Position numbers and translations under genes: made by a program. A DNA stretch of 64,000 nucleotides from Brevipalpus yothersi. Lineage: Eukaryota > Arthropoda > Arachnida > Trombidiformes > Tenuipalpidae. Positions within the stretch are counted from its first letter, which is position 1; every line of letters starts with the position of its first letter. The notes beneath the pieces are model-generated. The model made no database searches. It was given only the letters and a program-made list of their open reading frames with translations, and had not been told where the DNA came from. The stretch spans positions 186,001 through 250,000 of the forward strand of contig QZCP01000379.1 of the NCBI GenBank assembly GCA_003956705.1. Reading direction: 5' to 3'. Positions 13,668 through 55,200 of this stretch are shown piece after piece.

Positions 13668-16600
13668 ATCCTAGCCCAGCTCAGGACTGTGTCAACACAC
13701 CGAGCTCACCATAGCAATAGGATAGTTTTGTGGTGAAAAGCTCACTTCTCTACTCTTCATCAATCGATAGATAATTAAAAATATTCTAATGATGAATTTT
13801 CTGTCTATGAGAATGATATTTTTTGTTCATGATCCAGATGAATTCTCAAGATGGCTATGGAGTTGCTTCATCATCATCTTCCAGTTGTTTTTTCTCCCAC
13901 TGAGCACGCAAATTTCGCCATCATCATCAAATGTCATGCTTCTGTGTTTAAAGTATTGTCAACAATGGAAATAATGATCTTTTCTCACTGGTCTTGAGCA
14001 GGGAGAGAGAGAGAGAAAATGATCGGGAAAATGTACTCTCCAATCTCAGAAATATATTTCCATCGAAGTTTGTCTATATCATGGAGTAAATTTGGAATTG
14101 AAAATATTGTATGAGCTGATGAACTCGAAAGCAAAGTTGATCATGAAAGAAAAAGAATTGATGAATAAAATTGGCTGCATTCAAAAAGTAAACACAACTA
14201 TGATTAAAGTTATCTTGATTCAGCATAGAGTGAAAAAATCACTGATTTGAAACAATATCCATTGGCAAATTGAATGAAAAACAAACCAACTCTCGCGGAC
14301 TTTATTTTGAAAGAATTGAATGCGAAATTAATGTAATATTCATTGCAAATATAGTCTATCATTCATCTTACTTTTAATGTAATTACTGGTGGAATTTCAT
14401 TCTGGTGAAAGAATCGCAAATGCTGGGAGGGAAAAAAAGAAATAAAGCAGCTCGATCACTGGCAAGTTGAGAGAGAATCAAAATCGTGATCAAAGCAAAA
14501 CATCGATATAGTTCACTGAATTGAGAGAATATGTATGCAAAAGACAAAAGCATTCGAAATGGAATACAGATTAATGCTTCAAGCTAGGGGATAGCCAGAA
14601 TAGTGGCTGGACAAAGGTAAGTCATGTGGAATTGATAAGAAGGCGATGAGGCGAGAAGAATGTAGCTCAGAGAATAAAAAAAGAAATTAAAGAATGATAA
14701 GTCATCTACACACCATTTGAATAATCAAAATTGTATCAATTCTCTGTATTTTGGGCATTAATTTGTTTGGCGACCAGAGAGAAAGAGAGAATCTAGTGTG
14801 ATTATTAGAAACAAAATGCTACTTTTTTTAGCTCACAAAGTAATAGAAATGATCGGGAAAAATAGAAACAATTGGCTAATGTGAGTGAAATATTGTAAGA
14901 AAATAGAAGAAGAAAAGAAGTTTATTTCCGACAATATTCCTGAAAAATCGATACTACCAAAGTCAATATGATACCATTCAACATGAATGGAAGCAAGTAT
15001 GCTGGAAGAATTAAGCCTACAAACATGGGTAAACAAGTTTGTATTTTCCTCGATCAGCAACAATATTGCCGGACACAAAATTGTTCCCCTCACTTTACTG
15101 TTACCATCGACTTTGACAAAGTTATCAAATCACAGTGGCAAACAAACAAGGGTCCTGAATTGAGATAAATGAGCTTCTGCCGGACATGTGGCAATGAATG
15201 ATTGAAATTCACACAAATACAGTTGCCGAGCAAACATGATATTTCCATTCCAAAATATGTATTCTATCAGCAAATGAAGTCGACAAGGGATGATCACTCA
15301 CTCACGCGATAATCCTGCTTCCAGAATGAAGAGATTATCACTAGTCAATCACATTTTTGAGGCTTCCAACAGGTTAGATGAAGTTAGAGATGGAAATGGA
15401 AAGTGGGAAAAATATTCGATTAGAGGGTTTCAATGGTGGAGTGGTAAACTTAAAAGTCTGACAAACTTTAGGCTCACCAGATGATCCTTGAAGATACTGT
15501 TCACCGAAGTCTCACAAGAATTCAAACTCCTCAACGGAGACAGGAGAGAGAACATCATTCATCCTACTTTTTTCATACTAAACACTCCGATCAACATACA
15601 AATCTTGACACCGATAGGTGTGAAGCTGTAATTGAAGGTAAGAGCAGTTTTGTGTTCACTTCAAATTGAAATCAGGCTTCGCCGAAACTTAACATTCGGT
15701 GAAGTCCCGAAAGAGCATCTCTCAATGATATCGTTCATAGCCTATGGCAAATTTTGCTCTTTACTTCATTGCATACATGTTATTCTCTCATCACCTCGAT
15801 ATTGTCCTGATTGCAAACCACAGGAAAGTGCTATTTTAATCCAATTCCAAGAAGCTAACCTATCATTTGCAACAATCGTAATGCATTTAACATGTAGCAA
15901 AGATTCTTTGAGTGAAAAGGGCTTATCAAATGTTCTAGAGACTCAGCCAGAAGTTCAGGATGATTATTTGATCAGATGAAAGGGTTGGTAAAAATTTAAC
16001 TTCTCTCCTCTAATTATCACAAGAATTCTGGCAAAATGATCATTTTTTTGGAAAAGAAAAAGGAAATCCGTAAGCATTCATGATAAGCTCAGACTTTTCC
16101 TCAGGCTTCTTGAAACTTATTAGCCTCTAGACTGATCACAAGTATTGGAGAGGAATAATGCTAATCTTATCAACTCTCTACTGGATATCCAAGCAAATGG
16201 GCTAGAAATAACGCGAATCTATAAGTGTCCTTTTATCTATATACTCATGGTTGTTATTATTTGTTGGATTACAGCCTTTCAGCTTATGAATAAATGTCCA
16301 ACAGAGAACAAACATACCTCGATTCTGCAAAACTATGAAGCTATCGAGCCACATGTGATGAATGACGGTGAAAGTCTATCAATCTTCTAGTTTCTCTTAT
16401 GCATAACTGAATGCAAATACAAACGTCCTCAAATGTTTCCAAACATTGCCGAAAATCTCATCGTTACAGGTTTAAATTCACCTTCGAAATATAGTTCAAA
16501 GTTTTGAGGAGTTCTTCTTAGTTCATCCTGATAATACAAGATTGACAAAGAAAACTCAAAGCAAGAGATGATGTAAGAGAAAGCAAGCGAGATGTTTCAT

Positions 16601-17861
16601 TTGAGTATGTTTTCGAGTATAGGAAAAAAAGTACTCGAAGGAAGAAGAAATTCAAACTTACCCTCCATAATAATACCCATGCTATCCAGAGAGAGAAGAA
16701 AAACGATCAGTACCAGTGATGAAACAGTCGCAAACAGCCATTCAAGTGTGAGCACCTTTAATCACGCAGATATTAAGTTAAATCGTTGTCGTAGCCATCG
16801 TTTTACACCAAAAAACGATTGTTTGTGAGCAGACCGGAGCGGAAGTAGCTGAAGGATACAACTTCAAAATTCTTGGACGAAATGGTCAAAGAGATAAGAT
16901 TGTCGACCGCAGACAGCTTCACATGCATTAATTGAGGAAAATTTTGATACTTCTGATATAGTTCTCAGTGACTTGATCAAGTAGCAGCAGGAGCGATTCT
17001 CAATACTTTCACCTCCCACAATGTTTAGAACTTGCTCCTGGAATTACTCAACTGTTCTCGTTTTTGTGGGACATACTCAGAAGGGGCTACGGTGGCATCT
17101 GATGAGCATGGACATCACTAAGAAAAAACTATGACAAATCTGATTTCACCAAAGAGATTCAATGCTGTAAAGCCGTCTGAATGCTCCAGATTGTCGTTTG
17201 TCGAATTTGATTCAAGACGGATTCTCACTTTGAGGCCAGATATCACGCTTTTTTTGGTTAAGGAAAAATTGATTTCTTTCGATATGATCCACCTAGTAAA
17301 TAGAAAGTTACAGAAGAATACCATTGATTTCTACTTTTTTCAGTTCTGATAAGTAGATAAGGCCAAAAAATGAACAAAAAAATTTTTTCAAAAGTTGTCC
17401 AAAGTAATTTTGCACCAGGAGAGGAGATGAAATTCGATGAAAGATGGGAAAAATATTCCCAATTGATGCGAATTCAGCTTTTTCTTTCTATTTTAAAGGC
17501 ATTCAGCATAAATCTTTCTGAGATATGTGAGTGAAAGTCTGAATTAACTTAGAATATCAGATTCATCAAAGATTCAAGACTTGAAAAACTTAAAAAATTC
17601 AAGAACAAAAATTGATCGGAAAATATTTTCCGGTGAAAATTAATTAATTTTCACCGGTATGTCTGTGGCGGCATCTCATGAGCTTGACAACAAGCAATTG
17701 AACCCAAAACAATCTCAGTTTTGCAAGGTTCAATGAAAACCTCCCATCAAAAGGCGAGATTATTAGTGGTGTTCTTGATCACTTAATCTGATATATAATA
17801 ATCTTAGTAATTCTTGGACATTATTGTTTGTCATCGAATTAACTGCAAACATCTGATCACA
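13664..17861. other. no gene recognised; possible decayed retroelement traces
   Basis: This is 4.2 kb of AT-rich sequence upstream of VPS29. Open frames at 15290-15979 and 16145-16828 do not match any family I know and show no consistent splice structure. One short frame at about 16815-16925 vaguely recalls the end of an LTR-retrotransposon Pol protein (see findings). A perfect 28-bp palindrome lies at 17630-17657. Confidence 0.5.
17630..17657. repeat. 28-bp perfect palindrome
   Basis: The half-site CCGGTGAAAATTAA is followed without spacer by its exact reverse complement. It lies 205 bp upstream of the VPS29 start codon. It could be a dimer-binding site or the core of a degenerate inverted repeat. 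Confidence 0.9.
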
Positions 17862-18596
17862 ATGGTGGTAAGTAGTATGCATTGTGTTGATTAGGTTAGA
17901 ATTTCTTCTCCCTGCCAACCATCACCCTAAAATGATCTTATAAATTTAAATCTCTCTCCATTGCAGTTGGTCTTGGTTTTGGGAGACACTCACATTCCAT
18001 ATAGATCGCATAGTTTGCCAAACAAATTTAAGAAACTTTTGGTTCCTGGTCGAATACATCATATTCTGTGCACTGGAAATTTGTGTGACAAGGAAACTTA
18101 TGATTATCTCAAAACTCTGGCGAGTGAGGTTCATGTGGTGAGAGGCGATTTTGATGATCCCAACTCGAATTATCCTGATCAAAAGGTGGTCAACATTGGC
18201 CAGTTTAGAATTGGACTTTGTCATGGTCATCAGGCGATTCCATGGTCCAGTCCAGAGAGTCTCTTTCTGATACAACGCCAGATGGATGTGGATATTTTGA
18301 TTACTGGTCATTCCCACAAATTTGATGCTTTTGAAGCTGATGGTTGCTATTACATTAATCCAGGCTCAGCCACTGGTGCATATAGCCCTTTCATGGATTA
18401 TCCGTGAGTATTTCACTGATTACCTTACATCTTTTTCCTCCCTTTTCTTATTCTCAACTTTCTTTCCGCAAGCAGTGTAAAACCATCATTTGTTCTGATC
18501 GACATTCAATCATCTGCTGCAGTAATTTATGTCTACACACTTGAACAGGACGTTGTTGTTGAAAGGTTAGAATTCAAGAAGCCATCTCCATCGTAA
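17862..18596 (+). CDS. VPS29: VPS29, retromer complex subunit
   Basis: Exons 17862-17867, 17967-18403 and 18476-18596 join in frame to 187 residues, close to the 182 of human VPS29. VPS29 has a metallophosphoesterase-like fold but acts as a scaffold: with VPS35 and VPS26 it forms the retromer, which recycles cargo from endosomes to the Golgi and plasma membrane. The protein shows the family's LVLVLGDTHIP start, ILCTGNLC, VVRGDFD, GLCHGHQ, LITGHSHKF and INPGSATGAY motifs, that is, the metal-site D/H/N/H positions of the fold. It ends VERLEFKKP plus a short SPS tail. The first coding exon supplies only Met-Val; both introns are short (99 and 72 bp) with clean GT-AG ends and pyrimidine tracts. 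EXOSC8 follows on the same strand 564 bp after the stop. Confidence 0.97.
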
Positions 18597-19160
18597 AAGA
18601 TGTCCAGAGCAAAGTGCAATCCAATCGGTCCCAAGTGAATCACATCCCAACCAATATTTTAATATTACATGAGCTATTCTCTTTCATATCTGTAAAAATT
18701 TGAATGGTCCAAGCTATCAAGTGTAGTCAGTGAATCACAGTGTGTATTGTTTGAGAGCAAAATATATCCTCACAATTTTGAGTTCTGTGACCTCTCTTCA
18801 CACTGCTCAAAATTTGAGTTCTGCTCACCATGAAGTTATTATTTTTTTCCTCTCTTCTCCTGAGAGAGAAGATCTATCAGGCTTAAATAAATTAACTATT
18901 CTGATTTTTTGGTTAAAAGAAAATCTTACCTTCGCAATACCTTTACGCGCGATGGCAGCAACCAGATTCATCCATGATCTCATGAACCGGCTCATGCTCA
19001 TTCACATGTGATTCACACAACCAAACTTCGTGATGTGTTTACATTTTGTTGAACAACACCGGTGTTTGATAGTAGTAATTGGATTTGAAAAATTTGATAT
19101 AATCAAGTGAAACTTTTGAAAACAACACCAGAGAAATTTGTACATTTCATTAGGAGAAGG
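18597..19160. other. VPS29-EXOSC8 intergenic segment
   Basis: A 564-bp gap that must hold the VPS29 3' untranslated region and the EXOSC8 promoter. The reading frame of EXOSC8 stays open upstream of its first ATG to 19107 (a GTG codon), but no in-frame ATG occurs there. Confidence 0.6.
18886..18891 (+). terminator. candidate poly(A) signal of VPS29
   Basis: First AATAAA after the VPS29 stop, 289 bases downstream and before the next gene. It is the only canonical hexamer I saw in this interval. Confidence 0.45.
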
Positions 19161-19973
19161 ATGGATTTGGTCCGAATTAACAATGAACATTTTTTTGCCA
19201 AAAAAATACGTGCTGATGGACGCAAATTCATGGAACATCGAGATCTTTTGGCCAACATGAATCCAATTGATACGGCTGATTCATCCAACATAATTAAACT
19301 TGGTGACACAACAGTGCTTTGTGGTATCAAATTTGTGGATGAGAAAAAAAAATCACCAGAAGATTTGATTGATTTGATTGTTGTACCGTATCCTTTGGAA
19401 GAAGAGATGAATGATGGTCAAGAAATTAGACAAAAATTAACAAAACTGTTGGAAGATCATCAAATTGTTGATTATGAATCATTGGCGTACACGGACAGTG
19501 AGGAGGAGGAAAAATTTTATCTCTCCATGTCAATTGAACTTGATTGTCTCAACAGTGATGGTAACATTTTCGATGCTTTTTTACTCGCTCTTCTCGGTAC
19601 TCTCAATCTCTGTCATGTGCCCAATCTTTCACTGCTCAACAGTGATCCGTCTTCATCTGGTTTCATGGACTCATCTGATTACAGATCATCGCGTGCCAAA
19701 TTGAAACTGCTCAATTGTCCAATACCAGTCACTTTCGCTATCATTCAAGAGGATGTCATTCTACTGGATCCTACCAGGGAAGAGGAGCAATTAGCTAATG
19801 GCAAAATTAAAGTTGTTTTCGACACCCTAAGTGGAACGATAATGTTTGTAGAAAAAGACGGAGGTCAACCGCTTGCCGAGTCAACTTTAATCAAACTGAT
19901 AAGCAGTGCAAAAGCATACTCATCTAAATTTTATAAAACATCTGATCTTTTTCATTTACAACCGAGTACTTAA
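19161..19973 (+). CDS. EXOSC8: exosome complex subunit EXOSC8 (Rrp43-like), RNase PH fold
   Basis: One uninterrupted frame of 270 residues, near the 276 of human EXOSC8. The product is a ring subunit of the RNA exosome, which degrades and trims RNA 3' ends in nucleus and cytoplasm; eukaryotic ring subunits of this class bind RNA but are not catalytic. Family marks are IRADGR at residues 16-21, SNIIKLGDTTVLCGIKF near 45-61, ELDCLNSDGNIFDAFLLAL in the middle, VTFAII and LLDPTREEEQLANG in the second half, and a closing alpha-helical segment rich in S/A/K. The start is the first ATG in frame (19161); the open frame extends 18 codons further up but begins with GTG. EXOSC7 (Rrp42) is the main alternative; the D-x-DGN-x-DA and DPT-x-EE spacing fits EXOSC8 better. 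No intron is needed, unlike its neighbours. Confidence 0.88.
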   Translation: MDLVRINNEHFFAKKIRADGRKFMEHRDLLANMNPIDTADSSNIIKLGDTTVLCGIKFVDEKKKSPEDLIDLIVVPYPLEEEMNDGQEIRQKLTKLLEDHQIVDYESLAYTDSEEEEKFYLSMSIELDCLNSDGNIFDAFLLALLGTLNLCHVPNLSLLNSDPSSSGFMDSSDYRSSRAKLKLLNCPIPVTFAIIQEDVILLDPTREEEQLANGKIKVVFDTLSGTIMFVEKDGGQPLAESTLIKLISSAKAYSSKFYKTSDLFHLQPST

Positions 19974-20008
19974 CTTTACTCAATCTCATCCATTTCAATT
20001 CCCTCATC

Positions 20009-20014
20009 AATAAA
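20009..20014 (+). terminator. candidate poly(A) signal of EXOSC8
   Basis: AATAAA 36 bases after the EXOSC8 stop codon, implying a very short 3' untranslated region. Confidence 0.65.
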
Positions 20015-22872
20015 CAATTCGTTTAGTTACATACACTACTCAACCGACTTTTATGAGTTCATTCAGCCATCAAGAATGAATTAATTAGATTACCTGAGTA
20101 TTTACTTTCCCTACTCGCCTCTATTTACAAGCTTTTTTTACGGCTATTTTTGAAATTGCCCAACAATTCTGATAATTTGTTTTCAACTTATCAAGTCACT
20201 TATCAAGCTTCAAAAAGCTAGACAGATCAATCAATTGGGTTTACAGGTCTCTCTAGATAATTGTTGAATGCCACTGGAACTTAGATGCAGCATCCAGGGA
20301 GAGTAAAGGTAAGAGAGAAAAAAGGAGAATGACGACTGGAAAATTCGGTTTATCATGAGGAGTAGCTAAAAAATTGAGTTGAATTTCTTGGAATTCTGTT
20401 TTTTCACTTTTCCAAGAATGATCGATAGTGCTGAGCTTTCATGTATGAAAGAAAAACTGCTCACAGGACCAGCAGATGGGTACAGATCATGGATCCTATA
20501 GTTATCAGTCATGAGTTTCTAATCAATGTCATTTGAAATTGAATCCCGATGGAATTCTTTTATTAGATCAATCTCTATACACCTTGTTCTGGACTCAGCA
20601 CTCCAAAGGCAGTATTCTGCACTTTCCCATGAATCGGTCCCAATAGAATTGAAGAAAGATATTTACAAGCTGATGAAAAATTCAAGGTTTACCAAGCTAT
20701 TATTGGTGTGTCTCTCTCTCCCAGTTCACCACAAAAACGCTCAAGTTGGCAAAAAAAAGAATTCACAGAAAGACAATTTTAATAGATTCATGAATTTCTT
20801 GAGAGCTCACGAGACCCATCAATAAAGTAGCTTTCATGAATCATGATGGCTTTTATTTTCTTGTAGAATCTACTAGAGAGAACCTAAAACTCATATTCAT
20901 AAAATCTTTACTTCCAGAAGGAATATACTTTCATGACAGTAGACAAATAGGGGGATTGAATGATATTTTTTGATCAACCTATTATCAGGAGAGTGGTTTA
21001 TCCACCAGAATAGCATGGCATAAAAATTGAGAAAAATGCACCAAAATACCATCGATCAGAATATACAAAATACACAGGCAGTATACATAAATCGTAATAA
21101 ATGTATTCCAGTAGAGAGAAATGCAGATATCCTACATTCTTTCTTCAGATATTTTCCCACTTCCTATCCCCGAACAAGGAAAGATTTGATATAATTCAGC
21201 AAATGTATTCAATATTTCTGCCCTAGATTCAATATAGATTTTTCTCTTTAAGATCAACACAGCTTGTCAAGACCATCTTAATTGGGCTCAATTTTACCGG
21301 AAGAGATACGTGACTCTAATTTTCATGCTATTTTCACCAGGTGAGAACTTTCAATTCTCATGTGGAACAACAAGATTGAAGTGCTTACTAGTCGGAAATA
21401 TTTTTGATTGGAATCCCATGGAAAAAAGGAGGGCAAAAAATTTAGAGGAAGTGAGTATTCCACAGAAATTTCAAATTTCCATCTAAAAGAGTAAAAGCGC
21501 TGACGCTTCATAGCTTTAAGGGTTACTAAAAAATCGCTGGTTATTCATGAAAGTTCTCCTCTTTTCAACCGCAATCATCGCGCGTGTTCTGTTATCTATA
21601 GAAGTGGAAGGAATTCGATTTCCAGTTTATTCTGCTGAAGTATGTCCTATTTCGAAATCAATTATTGATTTTAAGCTTTTCAAGTTTCTTCCCCTCGATT
21701 ATTCATCTTGTGTATGGTGCTTGAAAATGGCCAGATATCCGAGATTCTCTCTATAGCCAATCAATTCGGAGATGAGCGCTAGAAATTTTGTCATTCATGC
21801 TCGTTTGAGTAGAAGATTGTGTTTCATTTCCGAGATGATAAGCTCAATCATCAAAGAAGCTTCATAAGCTCGGTGGAGAAGAAGTCAAAGATGTGAGAAG
21901 AAAATTTTATATCGATGAGAAGTGAATAGAACTTTTTGAGCTCTGGAATGGAATTTTTATTTTTCCGTCGCATAAATTTTTTGTTTTGAGTCTTATTTAT
22001 CATAATTACATTGAATCTTGAAAGGAAATGCCATCAAAATGCAAATGACAGTATCGAGCACATTCTCTGCCGTAATTCATTCAAATGAATGTTGTAGCTG
22101 AGAATGGTATCGATTTTTTGGCCATCGAAAAGAGATCTACAAAGAATGCTCAAACGAGCCTTGTTTATCACAACAATTCTCATATATCTTCTCCAGTAGT
22201 TGGAAAGTTTTCCTCAAAGCACTACTTTACTCTTTCAGACAGTTGATTTATCTCAGATTTTTTTAGTACAAGTAAACTGACCTTTTCTTTTATCTTAAAC
22301 GTATACAGCACATTCAGTTTATCTGGTTTTCAGACGATGTCTGTTCAGACTGAGTAGATCAGTGAAGACCCTTTGAACTATTCCATGAGTCTCTCCTTAC
22401 AACAGTTGTGAATGTTTCATTTGGAACTACGATAAAAACTAAAAATGACCCCCAGAACCTCGATTTCAAGATGTGCTTGGAATATTTTGCACGTGAATCT
22501 TTCATCTAACTTGTTAGAAGTTGAAAGTCTCCAAGATTAGAATAAGATTCTTTCTACCATAAAATACAGTGTAACAATTCTTTTATTCTTTTCCATTGAT
22601 TTTGAGTAAGAGAAGTAGAACAATATGTATCAATATTCAGCCATATTGTAGAGAGAATGAATAACAAACAAGACATGGATACATTGAATTGATCATCATC
22701 ATAACCATCACCATCATCTTGCGAGAATTTCATGAGAGAGATACCTGAATATTGGCATCTTTCATGGTGAAATGACCTAGAAAGAGAAGATAAAAGCACA
22801 AGACGAGAGCAGATGATTCTTCTAAGTGAAGAATATGCGCGGATTCCGAACGATCATGATGCGCAACGTTAT

Positions 22873-22904
<32 letters not shown>

Positions 22905-22988
22905 TTATTTCTCTCTCTTTCTCTTTCTCTCGTACTTTCTCCTATCACAAGCGGCTGAGAAGCTGATGGTGGCAGTTGTAACGGTTCC
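20015..22988. other. EXOSC8-Dop2R intergenic segment
   Basis: About 3 kb with no recognised gene; it should contain the 5' untranslated region and possibly the promoter of the dopamine receptor. A CT tract (22880-22904) and a longer pyrimidine-rich zone (to about 22945) precede the receptor start codon. Frames at 20526-20825 and 21547-21756 match nothing known. Confidence 0.5.
22880..22904 (+). repeat. short (CT)n run upstream of Dop2R
   Basis: About 25 bases of CT followed by interrupted CT/TTTCT sequence, ending about 45 bp before the receptor ATG. Confidence 0.85.
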
Positions 22989-53463
<30,475 letters not shown>

Positions 53464-53879
53464 AGAAAAGGGGGTCAATTAATTTTTGACACTATTAATC
53501 AAACAAGGAGCTATTAGCGGCAAAACTTCCACCCAAAAATGTTCAAAAAATGTACATATGTGATAGTTTATTTTTTAATCATGTACAATCAAACGACGAG
53601 CTTTAGCGCTCCAACAATACATAAAAAAATTAACTCCAACAATTGAGTTATCTAAATTATTTCAATTCATTCTATCCGTTGCTTGGTTTCTCTTTTTGAC
53701 CGATTTTCGAACGTGAAATTCAACTCTCTCTCAATAATGAAAGATAGGTACAGATAATCTGGTGGATAAATATTCCTGATGTGCTGGTACCACATTGTAA
53801 CTTTAACCGGTAAACTTGTTTCATACTCTTCTTGGTATCATTACCTATCATAAAGATAAATAATGAGAAATTTCTGTCA

Positions 53880-53885
53880 AATAAA
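53880..53885 (+). terminator. candidate poly(A) signal of Dop2R
   Basis: First clear AATAAA after the receptor stop, about 417 bases downstream. Other A/T-rich hexamers lie nearby, so the real site is uncertain. Confidence 0.4.
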
Positions 53886-55141
53886 TTGAGCTAAAGTGCC
53901 AAGAATTTCTCAGATGGGTTTATGTAGCTTAGTCATTGGAAAAGAGAGTGCCAAGAAATCATCGGAAATTTTTTTAGCTCAACATGGAAGAAAATTTTAT
54001 TAGCTTAATCTCTCAGACAATTTGGTAAAATTTCTAAAATTTTGGGCATCGAGGGCAAGTTAATAGAAGAATTGAATGCTACAATAAAGATTAGCAGCTA
54101 ACAGCACACACGATGCAAGACAGTGCTGATGTGCACAAATTTTCCCAAATCAAAGTGGCTAGTTGGTTTGATTTGAGCAATATTAGTGCGGAAAAAATTG
54201 GCACTATTATTTGCATAAGCGGTATTAAGTTTGGCATTAGTAAAATTTGTCTGGACTATTTGTCTTACTTAAAATCATAAGGACTATATTTAAAATTCAA
54301 ATTGTGGCTGATTGTTTCGGATATGGCCATCGAATGGCTTAGACATGAAATGATTTCATAACCTTTGAAAAGTATGCTCTCCAATTGTACCAACATCTTG
54401 AGATGCAGCTCATCGGTCTGCAATTTCAAGATAATCCTCTCAAATTGTGGTCTCAACCTATTCCTTTGGAAGTGGTAGTTAAAATGAATAGAAGCTAAAA
54501 GAAATGAGAAGAAACGTACTGAGAGAGGAAAAGCAATTTTCAAGGAGCTGATAACCTGGATCCTAGATGCACAATCAGTCCCAGTAAAAATGCATTTACT
54601 TTCGCCTCTCTCTCTCTCTTCCTCTTTATGCTCATGCAATTTCTTCACAGCATAATGTCCAACCCTTTACAACGATTGCCGGGTTTCTCATGAAATGCTT
54701 TTTGTGTTTCTCAAGTAATCGGGGTGATTAGCATCTCTCGCCTCTTCTCTCTCTCTTTCTTTCTTTCTTTCTATCTTTTTCTCTTTCTCCCTTCCTTTTC
54801 ACTAACCCATTTGAGGAGTGCGAAAAAAGCGCAAACAAGCGGGCTTCCAGCAGCATCCACACACACATCCATACATACATACACACTTGCATGAGGTCAG
54901 AAGAATGAGCGTGAAAAAAGCCCGATTCATGATCTCAGCACACACAATACGATGGCTGATGGCAACTGGTTTGAGGTCCTTTCTCTTGTACCTTTTTCTC
55001 ATCAGCGCGCGAAGATGGATCCCGATGCGAAACCGTTCGGTCCCCATCCGAAAACCTCCTCCCGCCTTCCCTTTCTCTCTTCAATCTGTTGGATTATTGT
55101 CAGCATCCCCCGGTTTCCCTCCTCCTCCTCCTCTTCTCTTT

Positions 55142-55200
<59 letters not shown>

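Noticed and set aside
13165..13714. Long plus-strand frames through the CT tract and N run
   Set aside because: They are Leu-Ser translations of (CT)n joined across unknown bases.
15290..16828. Cluster of plus-strand frames (64-115 codons) considered as exons of one gene
   Set aside because: No shared domain, no consistent splice phases, and no recognisable motif beyond one hydrophobic stretch near 16230-16290.
17946..18317. Minus-strand frame of 123 codons
   Set aside because: It is antisense to VPS29 exon 2, whose plus-strand protein is certain.
19107..19160. Upstream extension of EXOSC8
   Set aside because: The frame is open, but its first codon is GTG. The first ATG (19161) gives the usual family length.
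21547..21756. Small frame starting with a signal-peptide-like stretch (MKVLLFSTAIIARVLL)
   Set aside because: There are no homologous features after the hydrophobic start, and frames of this size are common by chance in this AT-rich sequence.
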